Assembly: GCA_041666125.1 (NCBI GenBank)
Contig: JBAYHN010000001.1
Location: forward strand, 1 to 40,629
Direction: 5' to 3'
From: JBAYHN01 sp041666125
GTDB taxonomy: Bacteria > Patescibacteriota > Gracilibacteria > UBA1369 > UM-FILTER-53-11
Length of the DNA: 40,629 nt
This document shows, in pieces, positions 16,168 through 24,149 of the stretch. Under the pieces are notes generated by a model. The model did not search any database. It saw only the letters and a list, made by a program, of their open reading frames with translations, and was not told the DNA's origin. Positions within the stretch are counted from its first letter, which is position 1, and every line of letters starts with the position of its first letter. Made by a program: the position numbers and the translations under genes.

Positions 16168-17814
16168 TTAAAATAGCGACTCCTGATAGCATTTCTCGCA
16201 ATAAACAATCGCAGGATTTTCCGGTGAATAAGTTGTATTAATATCCAAACCGCATTTTTTGCAGTTTCGTTTCCACAAATGACGCGCATTCCTTAAACCC
16301 TTCCTTACTTTATGTCGGCAATAAAAACATTTCGTTGGGACAGGAATATTTATTTGCTTATAAAGTTTTAATTCCTGCGGAACTATTTTAAAATTCTTGC
16401 CACACGTTTCACATGCCAAAGTTTCATTGCAAATATCATCTGGCACGTCTTTAATTAGGTCCGGAACCTCGCAAGTTTGCTTTTTATAAGCCTTAGTATC
16501 CTCATCATGCCATTTGTAACCCAAAGCCTCCGCCTGCTCTTTTGTAAGGGAGAAATTGTCCTGTGCCCGAGTTAGATTATACGGGAATGAAGACAATTTA
16601 ATCGGGAAAAACTCTCCCCATTCTCCAGTTTTCTTCATGTGCTCAATAATGCGAGGCACAAGCGCTTCATATTCTTCTTTAGAATACTGTTTATTTAAAA
16701 TGCAATATTGCTTGCGCTTGAGGCCAACACATCCAAACAAATTAGAACATCCATTCCAACAAGTATCGCAATAAGTTAGATTGCTAATTTCATCAAAACA
16801 ATACATGCAAAATCTAAGATTATTTAGATTGTAGCCGGAACACATGCATTCATATAGCATTTCCGCCTCACCGCCTTCGTCCGTATCCATGCAGGTTTTT
16901 GCCTTTATAAACATCTTAATGCAATATTTTGCATCCCAAACATTCATTGAATCGTATGTTTCATGAGCATCTTTGCAGTGAACCAAATAATCTCCGGAAA
17001 CATTTTCATTATGAAATCCGTGCTGAAATTTCTGCGGAAATTTTAATTTATAATCCGCAAATTCTCTCCTTTTCTCATCGATAAATTTATGGCTGCCCAA
17101 ATAATATTTAAAACTTTCACATTCTTCTTTGGTAGCCGGTTTATTGAAAATGTAATTCTCTTTTCGCTGTAAATTGCTGGAAAAATAGCAATCTCTGCAA
17201 CCAATGCAATTCTGCAAGAAAGCGCTGTCGTAACAGTTTTCGCAATTCTGAATAAACGAAGAATTATAACAATTTGCGCTATCCACGGCCTCATAACAAA
17301 GCTGAAGTTTCTGCGCACGGTAACAGTCGCAGGAATCCTGAGAACTATTTGTACCAAAACTATAATAACAGTCCCAATTTTCGTCGGAATCAAAAATCAA
17401 ATAACAATTTTTATTCTTTCCTGCACAATTTGTATAAGCCGAATTTTCATCGCGATTAAAATCGGTGGTAAGTGCCGGACGCGGCACAATTTTGCTCAAT
17501 TCATCAAATTGTTCAAAAAACGGCTTATTAAAGTCAAAATCACGACCCAAATCTATAACATCAAATGCCTCGCTAAACCAAAATTTTTGGGCGTAAACCT
17601 TATATGGGCTGTCTGGTGGATAATTAGTGATAATTGTCTCGCCGGTGGCATCACAATTACGCTTAAAAAGATTAATTTGGTTTATGTGAGCCTGGCGCCT
17701 CTGAGTCCTACAATCAGGGCAAAGAGTAGGTTCTGTAACATCCATTTTGGCATAGAACTGCCTGTCCCAATCCTCAATTTCGAAGGGTTTTTGGCAATTT
17801 TTACAGGTATGCAC
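16168..17814 (-). CDS. Large cysteine-rich protein with terminal zinc ribbons
   Basis: A 548-residue protein holding about 40 cysteines. The N-terminus has a CxxC...CxxC zinc-binding set (HTCKNC, LCPDC); the C-terminus has two more (ACETC...KCFYC and RNCKKC...YCEKC). The middle (about 120-350) is a ladder of short repeats such as 'NCYNSSFIQNCENCYDSAFL' and 'YCFDEISNLTYCDTCWNGC', with a Cys every 5-12 residues, like a beta-solenoid with inward cysteines or metal sites. There is no signal peptide, so it is probably cytoplasmic. I do not recognise a characterised family; zinc-ribbon domains suggest nucleic-acid or protein binding. GTG 17814 is supported by TAAACT exactly 6 bases upstream. It converges with uvrC (15 bases between stops). 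Confidence 0.75.
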   Translation of the reverse strand: MHTCKNCQKPFEIEDWDRQFYAKMDVTEPTLCPDCRTQRRQAHINQINLFKRNCDATGETIITNYPPDSPYKVYAQKFWFSEAFDVIDLGRDFDFNKPFFEQFDELSKIVPRPALTTDFNRDENSAYTNCAGKNKNCYLIFDSDENWDCYYSFGTNSSQDSCDCYRAQKLQLCYEAVDSANCYNSSFIQNCENCYDSAFLQNCIGCRDCYFSSNLQRKENYIFNKPATKEECESFKYYLGSHKFIDEKRREFADYKLKFPQKFQHGFHNENVSGDYLVHCKDAHETYDSMNVWDAKYCIKMFIKAKTCMDTDEGGEAEMLYECMCSGYNLNNLRFCMYCFDEISNLTYCDTCWNGCSNLFGCVGLKRKQYCILNKQYSKEEYEALVPRIIEHMKKTGEWGEFFPIKLSSFPYNLTRAQDNFSLTKEQAEALGYKWHDEDTKAYKKQTCEVPDLIKDVPDDICNETLACETCGKNFKIVPQELKLYKQINIPVPTKCFYCRHKVRKGLRNARHLWKRNCKKCGLDINTTYSPENPAIVYCEKCYQESLF

Positions 17815-17820
17815 TCTGTA

Positions 17821-17826
17821 AGTTTA
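17821..17826 (-). promoter_or_regulatory. -10 box of leaderless cysteine-rich protein gene
   Basis: TAAACT on the minus strand, 6 bases before GTG 17814, in the same geometry as other genes here. Confidence 0.55.
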
Positions 17827-17929
17827 CCATACACAAAAAACATCTAAATCATAATCACAGCTAAATGCTACAATTTAGTAGATAATTCTCGTGGTCGTCA
17901 CAATTTACCTTGTCTTTAACTTTAAACAT

Positions 17930-18127
17930 ATGCAAGTACCAGAACATGATAAAGAAGATGATCCATACAGAGATGGTCGTGTCCCAAACCGAGGAGAAGT
18001 TTTTAACGAGGGTGGACGCATGGTTTACTGGAATTGCATATCCCTTCCAGTAAAAGCTGAGGGGCAACAGCCACTAGAGATTCGCCAAGTTGGTGATATT
18101 TTTATTGCAAAATGGGAAGAATTATAA
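17930..18127 (+). CDS. Small hypothetical protein
   Basis: A 65-residue acidic soluble protein from ATG 17930 (a GTG at 17891 would add 13 hydrophobic residues). It starts 'MQVPEHDKEDDPYRDGR' and ends 'FIAKWEEL'. No family is recognised. An extended -10 (TGC-TACAAT, 17866-17874) lies upstream and favours real expression. It is isolated between the cysteine-rich gene and tRNA-Leu. It could be an unused frame; confidence is modest. Confidence 0.45.
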   Translation: MQVPEHDKEDDPYRDGRVPNRGEVFNEGGRMVYWNCISLPVKAEGQQPLEIRQVGDIFIAKWEEL

Positions 18128-18188
18128 CATGTAAGGGCCCTCTATTCGCCTAAAAAAGCTAACTGCTCCGGCACAAATCCACAAAATT

Positions 18189-18216
18189 TTGATTATAGGT
18201 ATAAATTTGCTAAGAT
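18189..18216 (+). promoter_or_regulatory. Promoter of tRNA-Leu
   Basis: TTGATT at 18189-18194, a 16-base spacer and TAAGAT at 18211-18216, ending 17 bases before the mature tRNA 5' end. Confidence 0.6.
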
Positions 18217-18233
18217 TACCGGTGATTTTACGG

Positions 18234-18318
18234 GCCCAGGTGGCGGAACTGGCATACGCGTGCGACTCAAAATCGCATGCCGCAAGGCTTGAGGGTTCAA
18301 GTCCCTCCCTGGGCACCA
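18234..18318 (+). tRNA. tRNA-Leu (anticodon CAA)
   Basis: Folds as a class II tRNA of 85 bases. Acceptor GCCCAGG pairs with CCTGGGC; D stem GCG/CGC; anticodon stem TGCGA/TCGCA around the loop CTCAAAA (anticodon CAA); long variable arm GCC-GCAA-GGC; T arm GAGGG-TTCAAGT-CCCTC; discriminator A; 3' CCA encoded. The CAA anticodon reads UUG. Its last 21 bases plus two A are copied 153 bases downstream. Confidence 0.95.
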
Positions 18319-18320
18319 AA
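18298..18320 (+). repeat. Direct repeat copy 1 (3' end of tRNA-Leu)
   Basis: A 23-base sequence, 'caagtccctccctgggcacc' plus AAA, spanning part of the T arm and the acceptor 3' strand with CCA. An identical copy lies at 18451-18473. Confidence 0.9.
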
Positions 18321-18360
18321 CTTACGTAGAATAACTTTTGCTGTATCGGGTGTAAAAAGT

Positions 18361-18457
18361 GGACTTGAATGCCGGACTGAGGCGAGCTTTTTCCAACGAG
18401 CCGAAGGAGGCGGGGTAGCGCGCGAAGCCTAAGGGCTTAAGACGCGTGACCAAGTCC
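18361..18457 (+). ncRNA. Unexplained structured segment between the tRNA-Leu repeats
   Basis: GGACTTG (18361-18367) is the exact complement of CAAGTCC (18451-18457), closing a 97-base element. Inside are a CTTTTTC/GAAGGAG stem (with G-T pairs) and the nested hairpin CGCG-AAGCC-TAAG-GGCTT...CGCG. The segment is much more GC-rich than its surroundings. It may be a non-coding RNA or a degraded tRNA-derived element. There is no protein frame. Confidence 0.35.
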
Positions 18458-18473
18458 CTCCCTGGGCACCAAA
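18451..18473 (+). repeat. Direct repeat copy 2 (tRNA-Leu 3' end)
   Basis: Identical over 23 bases to 18298-18320 but without the rest of the T arm: it is preceded by GTGAC rather than GGGTT, so it cannot complete a tRNA. It has the form of an attachment-site-like duplication. Confidence 0.9.
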
Positions 18474-18528
18474 AAACGCGGTTTTGGCTTACAATCAACA
18501 AACAGGTGGCATAACCTGTATTTTCTGG

Positions 18529-18534
18529 TATACT
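18529..18534 (+). promoter_or_regulatory. -10 box of leaderless obg mRNA
   Basis: Extended -10 TGG-TATACT, ending exactly 6 bases before ATG 18541. It fixes the Obg start at 18541 rather than at the upstream TTG (18484). Confidence 0.7.
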
Positions 18535-18540
18535 CTCAAC

Positions 18541-19863
18541 ATGTTTTGCGATGAAGTACTAGTTCATTTTACTGCTGGAAAAGGCGGCAACGGCTGCATA
18601 AGTTTCCGCAGAGAAAAATTTGTCTCGAAAGGTGGCCCAAACGGGGGAGAAGCCGGCCGCGGAGGCAATATATTTTTACAAGCGGATGAAAACATAAACA
18701 CGCTGGCCGAATTTAACTCCCACAAATACTTTAAGGCACAAAACGGAGAAAACGGTTTACCAAAATTAATGGGAGGCAAAAACGCAGAAGATTTAATTTT
18801 GCCGGTACCGGTTGGAACAATGATTTTTGATGAAACTAAAAAGAAGATGATTGGTGACCTGCAGAAAAATGGTGACATGTTTTTGGTAGCTCGCGGAGGC
18901 CGCGGAGGCTTTGGTAACGGCCACTTTGCAACTTCCATAAGACAAACTCCAAGGTTCGCAGAACTCGGCGAACCCGGCGAAGAAAAACATTACGTACTTG
19001 AACTCAAACTCGTTGCAGACGTCGGAATAATAGGACTTCCTTCCGTCGGCAAATCCACAATGATCAGCCGCATTTCCAACGCACGCCCAAAAATAGCCGA
19101 ATATCACTTCACCACAATCATCCCAAACCTAGGCCTGGTAACAATGAAACAGTTTGGAGGCAGCAGCAAACAAAGCTTTGTGGCCTGCGATTTGCCGGGA
19201 TTAATAGAAGGCGCACACGAGGGGAAAGGCCTCGGAATCCAATTTTTAAAGCACGTTGTTCGCAACAGAATTCTTGTTCATTTATTGGATGTAAATTCCA
19301 TAGACCCGGTTGCAGACTACAAAACCATCATGAATGAATTGAAGTCATACGACAAAAAACTGGCAAAAAAACCTCAAATAATCGCATTTAATAAAATAGA
19401 TTCAATCGACCAAGAAACACTGGATGAAATCATAAAATCATTCAAAAAAGGCGCAAAGATAAAGCAAAAAATCTTTTCGGTTTCATGCGTCACAGGCAAA
19501 GGCCTAAAAGAATTAATGTTCGCCATTTGGGAATTACTCAAACAAGAAATGGATAAAAACAAGAAAATAGAAGCTGAGCCAAAAGCTGATTTTAAGATTT
19601 ACAGACCTACAGAAGACACGCTTGCCAGAACATTTACCATTAAAAAGCTTAAAAACAACGATAAATTACGCGTGTTTGAAGTAAGCGGCAGGCGCATAGT
19701 GCAAATAGTGGTAATGACTGATTTTAATAATCCAGAAGCCGTTGCAAGAGCCTACGATGTTGTAGAAAAAATGGGAATTCATAGAGAATTGCAAAAACAC
19801 GGTGCGCGATTTGGCGACGAGTTCAAAATTGGCAAACACACTTTGCTATATAGATGGGATTGA
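18541..19863 (+). CDS. obg: GTPase Obg (CgtA), ribosome assembly and stress
   Basis: 440 residues with the full three-domain layout. The glycine-rich Obg fold is at 1-155 ('FTAGKGGNGCISFRREK'). The GTPase domain has G1 GLPSVGKST (165-173), G3 DLPGL and G4 NKID. The C-terminal OCT domain covers about 365-440 ('FKIYRPTEDTLARTFTIKK', 'GARFGDEFKIGKHTLLYRWD'). Obg binds the 50S subunit and (p)ppGpp. The start 'MFCDEVLVHFTAGKGGNG' matches the family. It heads obg-pth-rplU. The common order rplU-rpmA-obg is broken up here. Confidence 0.96.
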   Translation: MFCDEVLVHFTAGKGGNGCISFRREKFVSKGGPNGGEAGRGGNIFLQADENINTLAEFNSHKYFKAQNGENGLPKLMGGKNAEDLILPVPVGTMIFDETKKKMIGDLQKNGDMFLVARGGRGGFGNGHFATSIRQTPRFAELGEPGEEKHYVLELKLVADVGIIGLPSVGKSTMISRISNARPKIAEYHFTTIIPNLGLVTMKQFGGSSKQSFVACDLPGLIEGAHEGKGLGIQFLKHVVRNRILVHLLDVNSIDPVADYKTIMNELKSYDKKLAKKPQIIAFNKIDSIDQETLDEIIKSFKKGAKIKQKIFSVSCVTGKGLKELMFAIWELLKQEMDKNKKIEAEPKADFKIYRPTEDTLARTFTIKKLKNNDKLRVFEVSGRRIVQIVVMTDFNNPEAVARAYDVVEKMGIHRELQKHGARFGDEFKIGKHTLLYRWD

Positions 19864-19872
19864 TTGGCATGT

Positions 19873-19878
19873 TAAAAT
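19873..19878 (+). promoter_or_regulatory. -10 box of leaderless pth mRNA
   Basis: TAAAAT ends exactly 6 bases before ATG 19885, just after the obg stop, so pth may also be transcribed on its own. Confidence 0.6.
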
Positions 19879-19884
19879 AGGGCT

Positions 19885-20460
19885 ATGAAAATTATTGTCG
19901 GACTTGGGAATCCGGGTGATCAATATGAAAAGACGCGCCACAACGTCGGTTTTATGTGCGTTAATGCATTGCGCGGAGTTTTTGGTTTTGATGATTGGAA
20001 GTTAAATAAGAAATTTAATGCCGAAATTGCAGAGGGCACATATGAAAACGAAAAAATAGTGCTCGTTAAGCCACAAACTTTTATGAATGCTTCCGGTGAG
20101 GCGGTTTCAAAAGTGGTTAATTTTTATAATGTTCCTCATGCGGATTTGTGGGTTATTTATGACGATGTGGATATTCCGTTGGGAAAAATAAGAATTCGCG
20201 CAGATGGAACTCCGGGATCGCACAATGGCATAAAATCTGTAGTTGAATTGCTCGGTTTTCAAGATTTTCCACGCATAAGAATTGGAATAGAAAGTAGGGG
20301 AGAAACAGCCTCAAAAGAGCAAGAAATAGCCTCTTTTGTGCTCCATTCCTTCCTTAAAGAGGAGGAATCTTTGGCTAAGGAAGCGGTGGAAAATGCCGCT
20401 GCCGCCCTGGTTTTGGCTATTAAAAACGGCTTGCAGGCTGCCCAGTACAGGTTTAACTAG
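19885..20460 (+). CDS. pth: Peptidyl-tRNA hydrolase
   Basis: 191 residues, the usual length. It frees tRNA from peptidyl-tRNA that drops off the ribosome. All key residues of the bacterial enzyme are in place: N9 (GLGNPG), H19 (TRHNVGF), N68 (FMNASG), D93 (VIYDDVDIPLG) and N114 (GSHNGIKS). It follows obg by 21 bases with its own -10 box and precedes rplU. Confidence 0.97.
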   Translation: MKIIVGLGNPGDQYEKTRHNVGFMCVNALRGVFGFDDWKLNKKFNAEIAEGTYENEKIVLVKPQTFMNASGEAVSKVVNFYNVPHADLWVIYDDVDIPLGKIRIRADGTPGSHNGIKSVVELLGFQDFPRIRIGIESRGETASKEQEIASFVLHSFLKEEESLAKEAVENAAAALVLAIKNGLQAAQYRFN

Positions 20461-20511
20461 GCTAAAATTTGACTTGCATTTATTAAACAATATCACTAAA
20501 GTAAGGCAGTT

Positions 20512-20823
20512 ATGTTAGCAATCATAGAAATAGGAGGTAAACAATACATCGCCAAAGAGAAATTGGTTCTAAGAATAGAGAAGCTCGAAACACCAGAAGG
20601 CAAGGTTCATACTTGCAACAAGGTTCTGTTGGTTTCGGCCGAAGGTGGACCAAAAATCGGCACTCCATATCTTGCCGGCGCAAGCGTGGATTTGAAAGTC
20701 AAAAAGACTGCAAAAGGTCCAAAAGTCTACACTTTCAAAATGAAATCAAAGAAGAGATACAAGAGAACGAAGAACCACAGACAACAGTATTCAGAAGTTG
20801 TTGTGGAGAAGATTAAGGCGTAA
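20512..20823 (+). CDS. rplU: 50S ribosomal protein L21
   Basis: 103 residues, typical length. It starts 'MLAIIEIGGKQYIAKE' and contains 'KVLLVSAEGGPKIGTPYL' and 'FKMKSKKRYKRTKNHRQQY', the rRNA-binding basic stretch of L21. AAGG, 6 bases before the ATG, is a possible short ribosome-binding site, one of few in this window. An intrinsic terminator follows at once, so rpmA (L27), which normally comes next, is not here. Confidence 0.96.
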   Translation: MLAIIEIGGKQYIAKEKLVLRIEKLETPEGKVHTCNKVLLVSAEGGPKIGTPYLAGASVDLKVKKTAKGPKVYTFKMKSKKRYKRTKNHRQQYSEVVVEKIKA

Positions 20824-20841
20824 TTGCACAAGAATTCTAAG

Positions 20842-20867
20842 AACGCTTCCGTAAATGGGGCGTTTTT
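20842..20867 (+). terminator. Intrinsic terminator of rplU
   Basis: AACGCTTC pairs with GGGGCGTT (8 bp, two G-T) across a 7-base loop, followed by seven T in a row. Confidence 0.85.
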
Positions 20868-20878
20868 TTGTTTAAGAA

Positions 20879-20902
20879 AAAAGCCTGTACGTACAGACTT
20901 TT
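20879..20902 (-). terminator. Intrinsic terminator of the pseudouridine synthase gene
   Basis: AAAAG, one mismatch and the palindrome CTGTACGTACAG with a matching CTTTT arm, read on the minus strand and followed by TTTTTTC. It faces the rplU terminator, a normal convergent arrangement. Confidence 0.75.
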
Positions 20903-20915
20903 AGGGAGGGGGAGA

Positions 20916-21788
20916 CTATCTGTTATTAACCTGCCTAACTTTATCCAAAGTCGCACTCAAATCCTTTGGCAATTCCGAAGTTATTTTTAGATTTTTCCCG
21001 GTCTGTGGATTTTTTAAAACCAATTCGGCCGCATGCAAAAACTGACGCGTGAGCCCTAACTTTTGCCTAAACTTTTTATTTAATTTTTCATCACCATAAA
21101 CAATATCGCCAAGAACGGCATGTCCAATGCTGGCAAAATGCACACGAATTTGGTGAGTTCTGCCTGTTTTAGGAAAAACTTTAACCAAAGTGCAATCATC
21201 AAAAGTCTCAATAACTTGAAAATCTGTAATAGAAGGCCTGCTGCCTTTTTTAAGGCTAACCGCCATCTTTCTGCGGTCTTTGTCACTTCGGGCAATTGCG
21301 GCCTCAATAACGCCATTTTTAGCATCAAAAACGCCTTTTACAAGGGTTATGTATGTCTTTTTAACCTCACGCTCCTTCCACTGCTGCGCGCAGGCAAAAT
21401 GCGCCTTTTCGGACTTTGCAAAAAGCAAAACGCCGGAAGTGTCGCGATCCAAACGATGAATGGGCTTTAAATAAGAATCCTCACAGCCAAGAATTTCCAC
21501 AATTGTTAATTCCGGTGACGGCGGATGAACAGTTATTCCGGCCGGTTTATCAATCGCAATAAGATTTTCATCTTCAAACAAAACTTTAAAAGGATTTTTA
21601 CCCAATTTAATTTTAGTTTTTTTCGCAGTAGGGAAGTCACATTCAATTTTGGCGTCCTCTTCCACTTCCAAATGCACGCTTTTCGCAAGCTTGCCCGAAA
21701 CTTTTACATGCCCTTTTTTAACCAAAGACTGCAAATAGCTCCTGCTAAAATCCGGAAATTTCTTCTTTAAAAGTAAGTCGATACGCAT
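20916..21788 (-). CDS. RluA/RluD-family 23S rRNA pseudouridine synthase
   Basis: 290 residues. An N-terminal S4 RNA-binding domain (1-55, 'DFSRSYLQSLVKKGHVKVSG') precedes a pseudouridine synthase domain with the catalytic motif HRLDRDTSG (D114), preceded by 'LIAIDKPAGITVHPP' and followed by 'KTGRTHQIRVHFASIGHAV'. This S4-plus-RluA layout is that of RluD/RluC-type enzymes acting on large-subunit rRNA; which uridine is unknown. A TAAAAT 6 bases before ATG 21788 suggests a leaderless transcript overlapping the stop of the upstream gene (21801). Confidence 0.93.
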   Translation of the reverse strand: MRIDLLLKKKFPDFSRSYLQSLVKKGHVKVSGKLAKSVHLEVEEDAKIECDFPTAKKTKIKLGKNPFKVLFEDENLIAIDKPAGITVHPPSPELTIVEILGCEDSYLKPIHRLDRDTSGVLLFAKSEKAHFACAQQWKEREVKKTYITLVKGVFDAKNGVIEAAIARSDKDRRKMAVSLKKGSRPSITDFQVIETFDDCTLVKVFPKTGRTHQIRVHFASIGHAVLGDIVYGDEKLNKKFRQKLGLTRQFLHAAELVLKNPQTGKNLKITSELPKDLSATLDKVRQVNNR

Positions 21789-21794
21789 ATTTGT

Positions 21795-21800
21795 ATTTTA
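21795..21800 (-). promoter_or_regulatory. -10 box of leaderless pseudouridine synthase gene
   Basis: TAAAAT on the minus strand, exactly 6 bases before ATG 21788. It lies between the upstream stop codon and this start. Confidence 0.6.
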
Positions 21801-23255
21801 TTACTCCGTTATTGTACCATTTTTTAAAAGCTCGGCGCGAGCACGTGCTCCAACTTCCTCACACATTCCACGTAATAAATCAGTATGTTTACCAAGCTCA
21901 ATCTGCCTAGGTGCAACCCTATTGCCATCTGCCTGCCATTCATCAAACTCGTCCATATTGCGTCCAAAATGAGCTCGTAACAGCGCTCTAGTTTGAGGAT
22001 TTGCATTCTGACTGGCAACCTCCAAATAACGTCTCAATATTGGACCAACCATTCTAATCATTACCTGTCGTGTTTGAGGACTAACATCCGAATTATCACC
22101 TATCAAAACACTTCGAAGTACTGCATTTGGCCATGGGTTAGCTATTATTCGTCGCGGTAACTGTCTCTCTGTTGAAGCCGGATTCAAATCGTGACTAATA
22201 ACATAGTAAGGATCAACAATTTGAGGTTCACCGCTTTTATTAGGATTAGACGCAAGACCACCCAAACCTGGATCAACATCCCAATTTTGCTTTATTGTTC
22301 TACAAACTTCATCTCCCTCAATCCTTATCCATCTCTGACAAGCTGCTTCTCTTAAACAGGATGCTATTGAAACATCACGACCACCATCCAACGTAACCAT
22401 GTCTCCCGTACCTGGGGATATATACCTTCGACCACCTTCTTCTATAGATTGACGTACTACGGCCGCCTCAGTAGCGGGGTAACGCAAATTTGCTTTGAAA
22501 TCAGGCTTATCTCTTCTGTGTCTAGGTAAAGATTTGCGAAGCGCATCAACAAAAACCGATCTGCTGGTAGTCTGCTCGGGAAAGAATGGAATAGTTAATT
22601 CACCATCCGAATCAGCCATCATCTCATTGACTCTACCCAATATACCCTCGCGATAACTAGAATCCTCCATCATTGTATCCAATGGAGAAATTGTTTCTCT
22701 AAAACTACTTAAGTCCAACATTTCAACTATAGCTCTGGTAACGGCAGCGCGAATTCCTTCCAGTTTTAATAATTTCTCCAGACAATGTACTTGTTCAGGA
22801 GAAACGGAATCTTTTTTTGTTAAAATATCACGTGCAACATCTACCCCATACTGACGCACCAGTCTATTTATTCCCGCCATCCAAACATCAAATTTAACAC
22901 CATTCTTTGCTGCCATTTCGTGCACTTTTCTAAGATAATCATAATAATTAAGAGGCACCATTACTGGCACAGGATTATTAGCCGAACCATTTGAGGCAGG
23001 CGACTGAGATCTTTTGTCTACGATTAGATTTAATGGAAAACTGCTAGGATCTTCATCCACTCTTACACCACATGCGACCAAAATATTTCGCTCTTCTTTT
23101 GGAATTATAATTTTAGTAACACTCCGACAATCATCCGGCACTACTCCAGCAACATCTATATTCCCAACAGCAACAGATGATGTATCTCTACCTTGAGCTA
23201 ATCCCGGAGGAAGCGCATTTTCACCGCCTGATTGTAATTCTGATGGAGCAAGCAT
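21801..23255 (-). CDS. Unknown 484-residue protein
   Basis: No known family is recognised. There is no signal peptide or membrane segment. The N-terminal 100 residues are low in structure (Gly/Pro/Ser-rich); the rest is mixed helical with many Arg and Asp/Glu, for example 'RRYISPGTGDMVTLDGGRDV' near 280-300 and 'RDILTKKDSVSPEQVHCLEK'. It begins 8 bases after the TrmB-family regulator ends, so the two are probably co-transcribed. The incomplete gene at 40017 and the protein at 28237 have a similar style (soluble, short Pro-rich start, helical), but no alignable sequence was found by eye. Confidence 0.7.
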   Translation of the reverse strand: MLAPSELQSGGENALPPGLAQGRDTSSVAVGNIDVAGVVPDDCRSVTKIIIPKEERNILVACGVRVDEDPSSFPLNLIVDKRSQSPASNGSANNPVPVMVPLNYYDYLRKVHEMAAKNGVKFDVWMAGINRLVRQYGVDVARDILTKKDSVSPEQVHCLEKLLKLEGIRAAVTRAIVEMLDLSSFRETISPLDTMMEDSSYREGILGRVNEMMADSDGELTIPFFPEQTTSRSVFVDALRKSLPRHRRDKPDFKANLRYPATEAAVVRQSIEEGGRRYISPGTGDMVTLDGGRDVSIASCLREAACQRWIRIEGDEVCRTIKQNWDVDPGLGGLASNPNKSGEPQIVDPYYVISHDLNPASTERQLPRRIIANPWPNAVLRSVLIGDNSDVSPQTRQVMIRMVGPILRRYLEVASQNANPQTRALLRAHFGRNMDEFDEWQADGNRVAPRQIELGKHTDLLRGMCEEVGARARAELLKNGTITE

Positions 23256-23263
23256 AAATAAAA

Positions 23264-24061
23264 TTATTTCCTAGAATCCAACTCCCATTTAGCAGGAGTA
23301 GAAGCCCTCCAAGCAACTTCAAAAATTGCTTTTTGGGTGGCGGCAATACCCTCGCTTTCAATTAAGATTCCCAAAAGTTCATTTTTACTAAGACAAACTA
23401 TGGAAAGTTTATTGTCGTAAACGTTAATTTCGTTCGTAAAAGTCTTAATGTCCTTTGGCAACCAGCGGAAATGCGACATTTCATGATCTACCGGATAATC
23501 TTCTTCCAAATATTTGCGAGAAATTTCATTGTCCGTAATTATTCCCCTTAGCGGTATCTTCTTTTCTTGCACACGCTGTTTGCCGTACCAAATAATGTAA
23601 TCTCGTGTATCCGGCCTTTGGAACCAAGAATCGATTGTGGAATAACACAAAATCGGCGTTTTTGCCTTAAGCGAATCATTCATTACATGCTCAATTCCCT
23701 CTATGCCTTCATGAAAACGCACCTTAGGACTAAGAGTATAAGGATTGCTCAAAGACAAAAATTGAGGAAGATATTGTTCAAGTTCGCGTTGATGGGCCGA
23801 AAGTTCTCTGCGCTGCCTCTCAACATAATTCAAAAGATATTCAGCCGAAACAGCCGTAAAATATTTAACATTCGTGCCGGTATATTCACTAACCAAACCT
23901 TTTTTTACCAGACCTTCCAAGATCAAATATGTAGTAGGTCTTTTTAATCCTGCTTTTCTTGCAATCACACTCGCAGGCTGAGTACCAAGCTCCAGACACG
24001 CCATATAAATCTCGGCATCCTTGTCGGAGAGCCCTATTTTTTGCAGAATCCCTTTTAACAT
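23264..24061 (-). CDS. TrmB-family transcriptional regulator
   Basis: 265 residues. The N-terminal winged helix is typical of TrmB: 'LQKIGLSDKDAEIYMACLEL' then 'ASVIARKAGLKRPTTYLILE' (DNA-reading helix) and 'LVKKGLVSEY'. A coiled-coil linker spans about 75-100, and the C-terminal effector region (110-255) includes 'FHEGIEGIEHVMND'. TrmB proteins are sugar- or metabolite-responsive regulators, mostly archaeal but widespread in CPR bacteria. A perfect 16-base palindrome lies 31 bases before its ATG, in the shared promoter region with tyrS, and is a likely operator. The effector is unknown. Confidence 0.85.
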   Translation of the reverse strand: MLKGILQKIGLSDKDAEIYMACLELGTQPASVIARKAGLKRPTTYLILEGLVKKGLVSEYTGTNVKYFTAVSAEYLLNYVERQRRELSAHQRELEQYLPQFLSLSNPYTLSPKVRFHEGIEGIEHVMNDSLKAKTPILCYSTIDSWFQRPDTRDYIIWYGKQRVQEKKIPLRGIITDNEISRKYLEEDYPVDHEMSHFRWLPKDIKTFTNEINVYDNKLSIVCLSKNELLGILIESEGIAATQKAIFEVAWRASTPAKWELDSRK

Positions 24062-24092
24062 AGAAGCTTTGAGTTAAAGATTTCTCCGTGCA

Positions 24093-24108
24093 GTTGTCAG
24101 CTGACAAC
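24093..24108. promoter_or_regulatory. Perfect palindrome, candidate TrmB-family operator
   Basis: GTTGTCAG followed directly by CTGACAAC: 16 bases of perfect dyad symmetry. On the minus strand it covers a possible -35 (CTGACA, 18-base spacer, TAACTC) of the regulator gene; on the plus side it abuts the -35 region of the TATACT promoter at 24130. The position fits self-repression and control of the divergent transcript. Confidence 0.5.
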
Positions 24109-24129
24109 AACAGCGGGCAAGGGTTAGAT

Positions 24130-24135
24130 TATACT
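24130..24135 (+). promoter_or_regulatory. -10 box in the tyrS leader region
   Basis: TATACT at 24130-24135. It would start a transcript near 24142 carrying the 28-codon frame at 24150 and the hairpin at 24259 before tyrS. Confidence 0.45.
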
Positions 24136-24149
24136 CATTTTCCGATAAT

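Noticed and set aside
18319..18473. Second tRNA gene after tRNA-Leu
   Set aside because: Only the 3' 21 bases are tRNA-like; there is no matching 5' acceptor, D arm or T arm.
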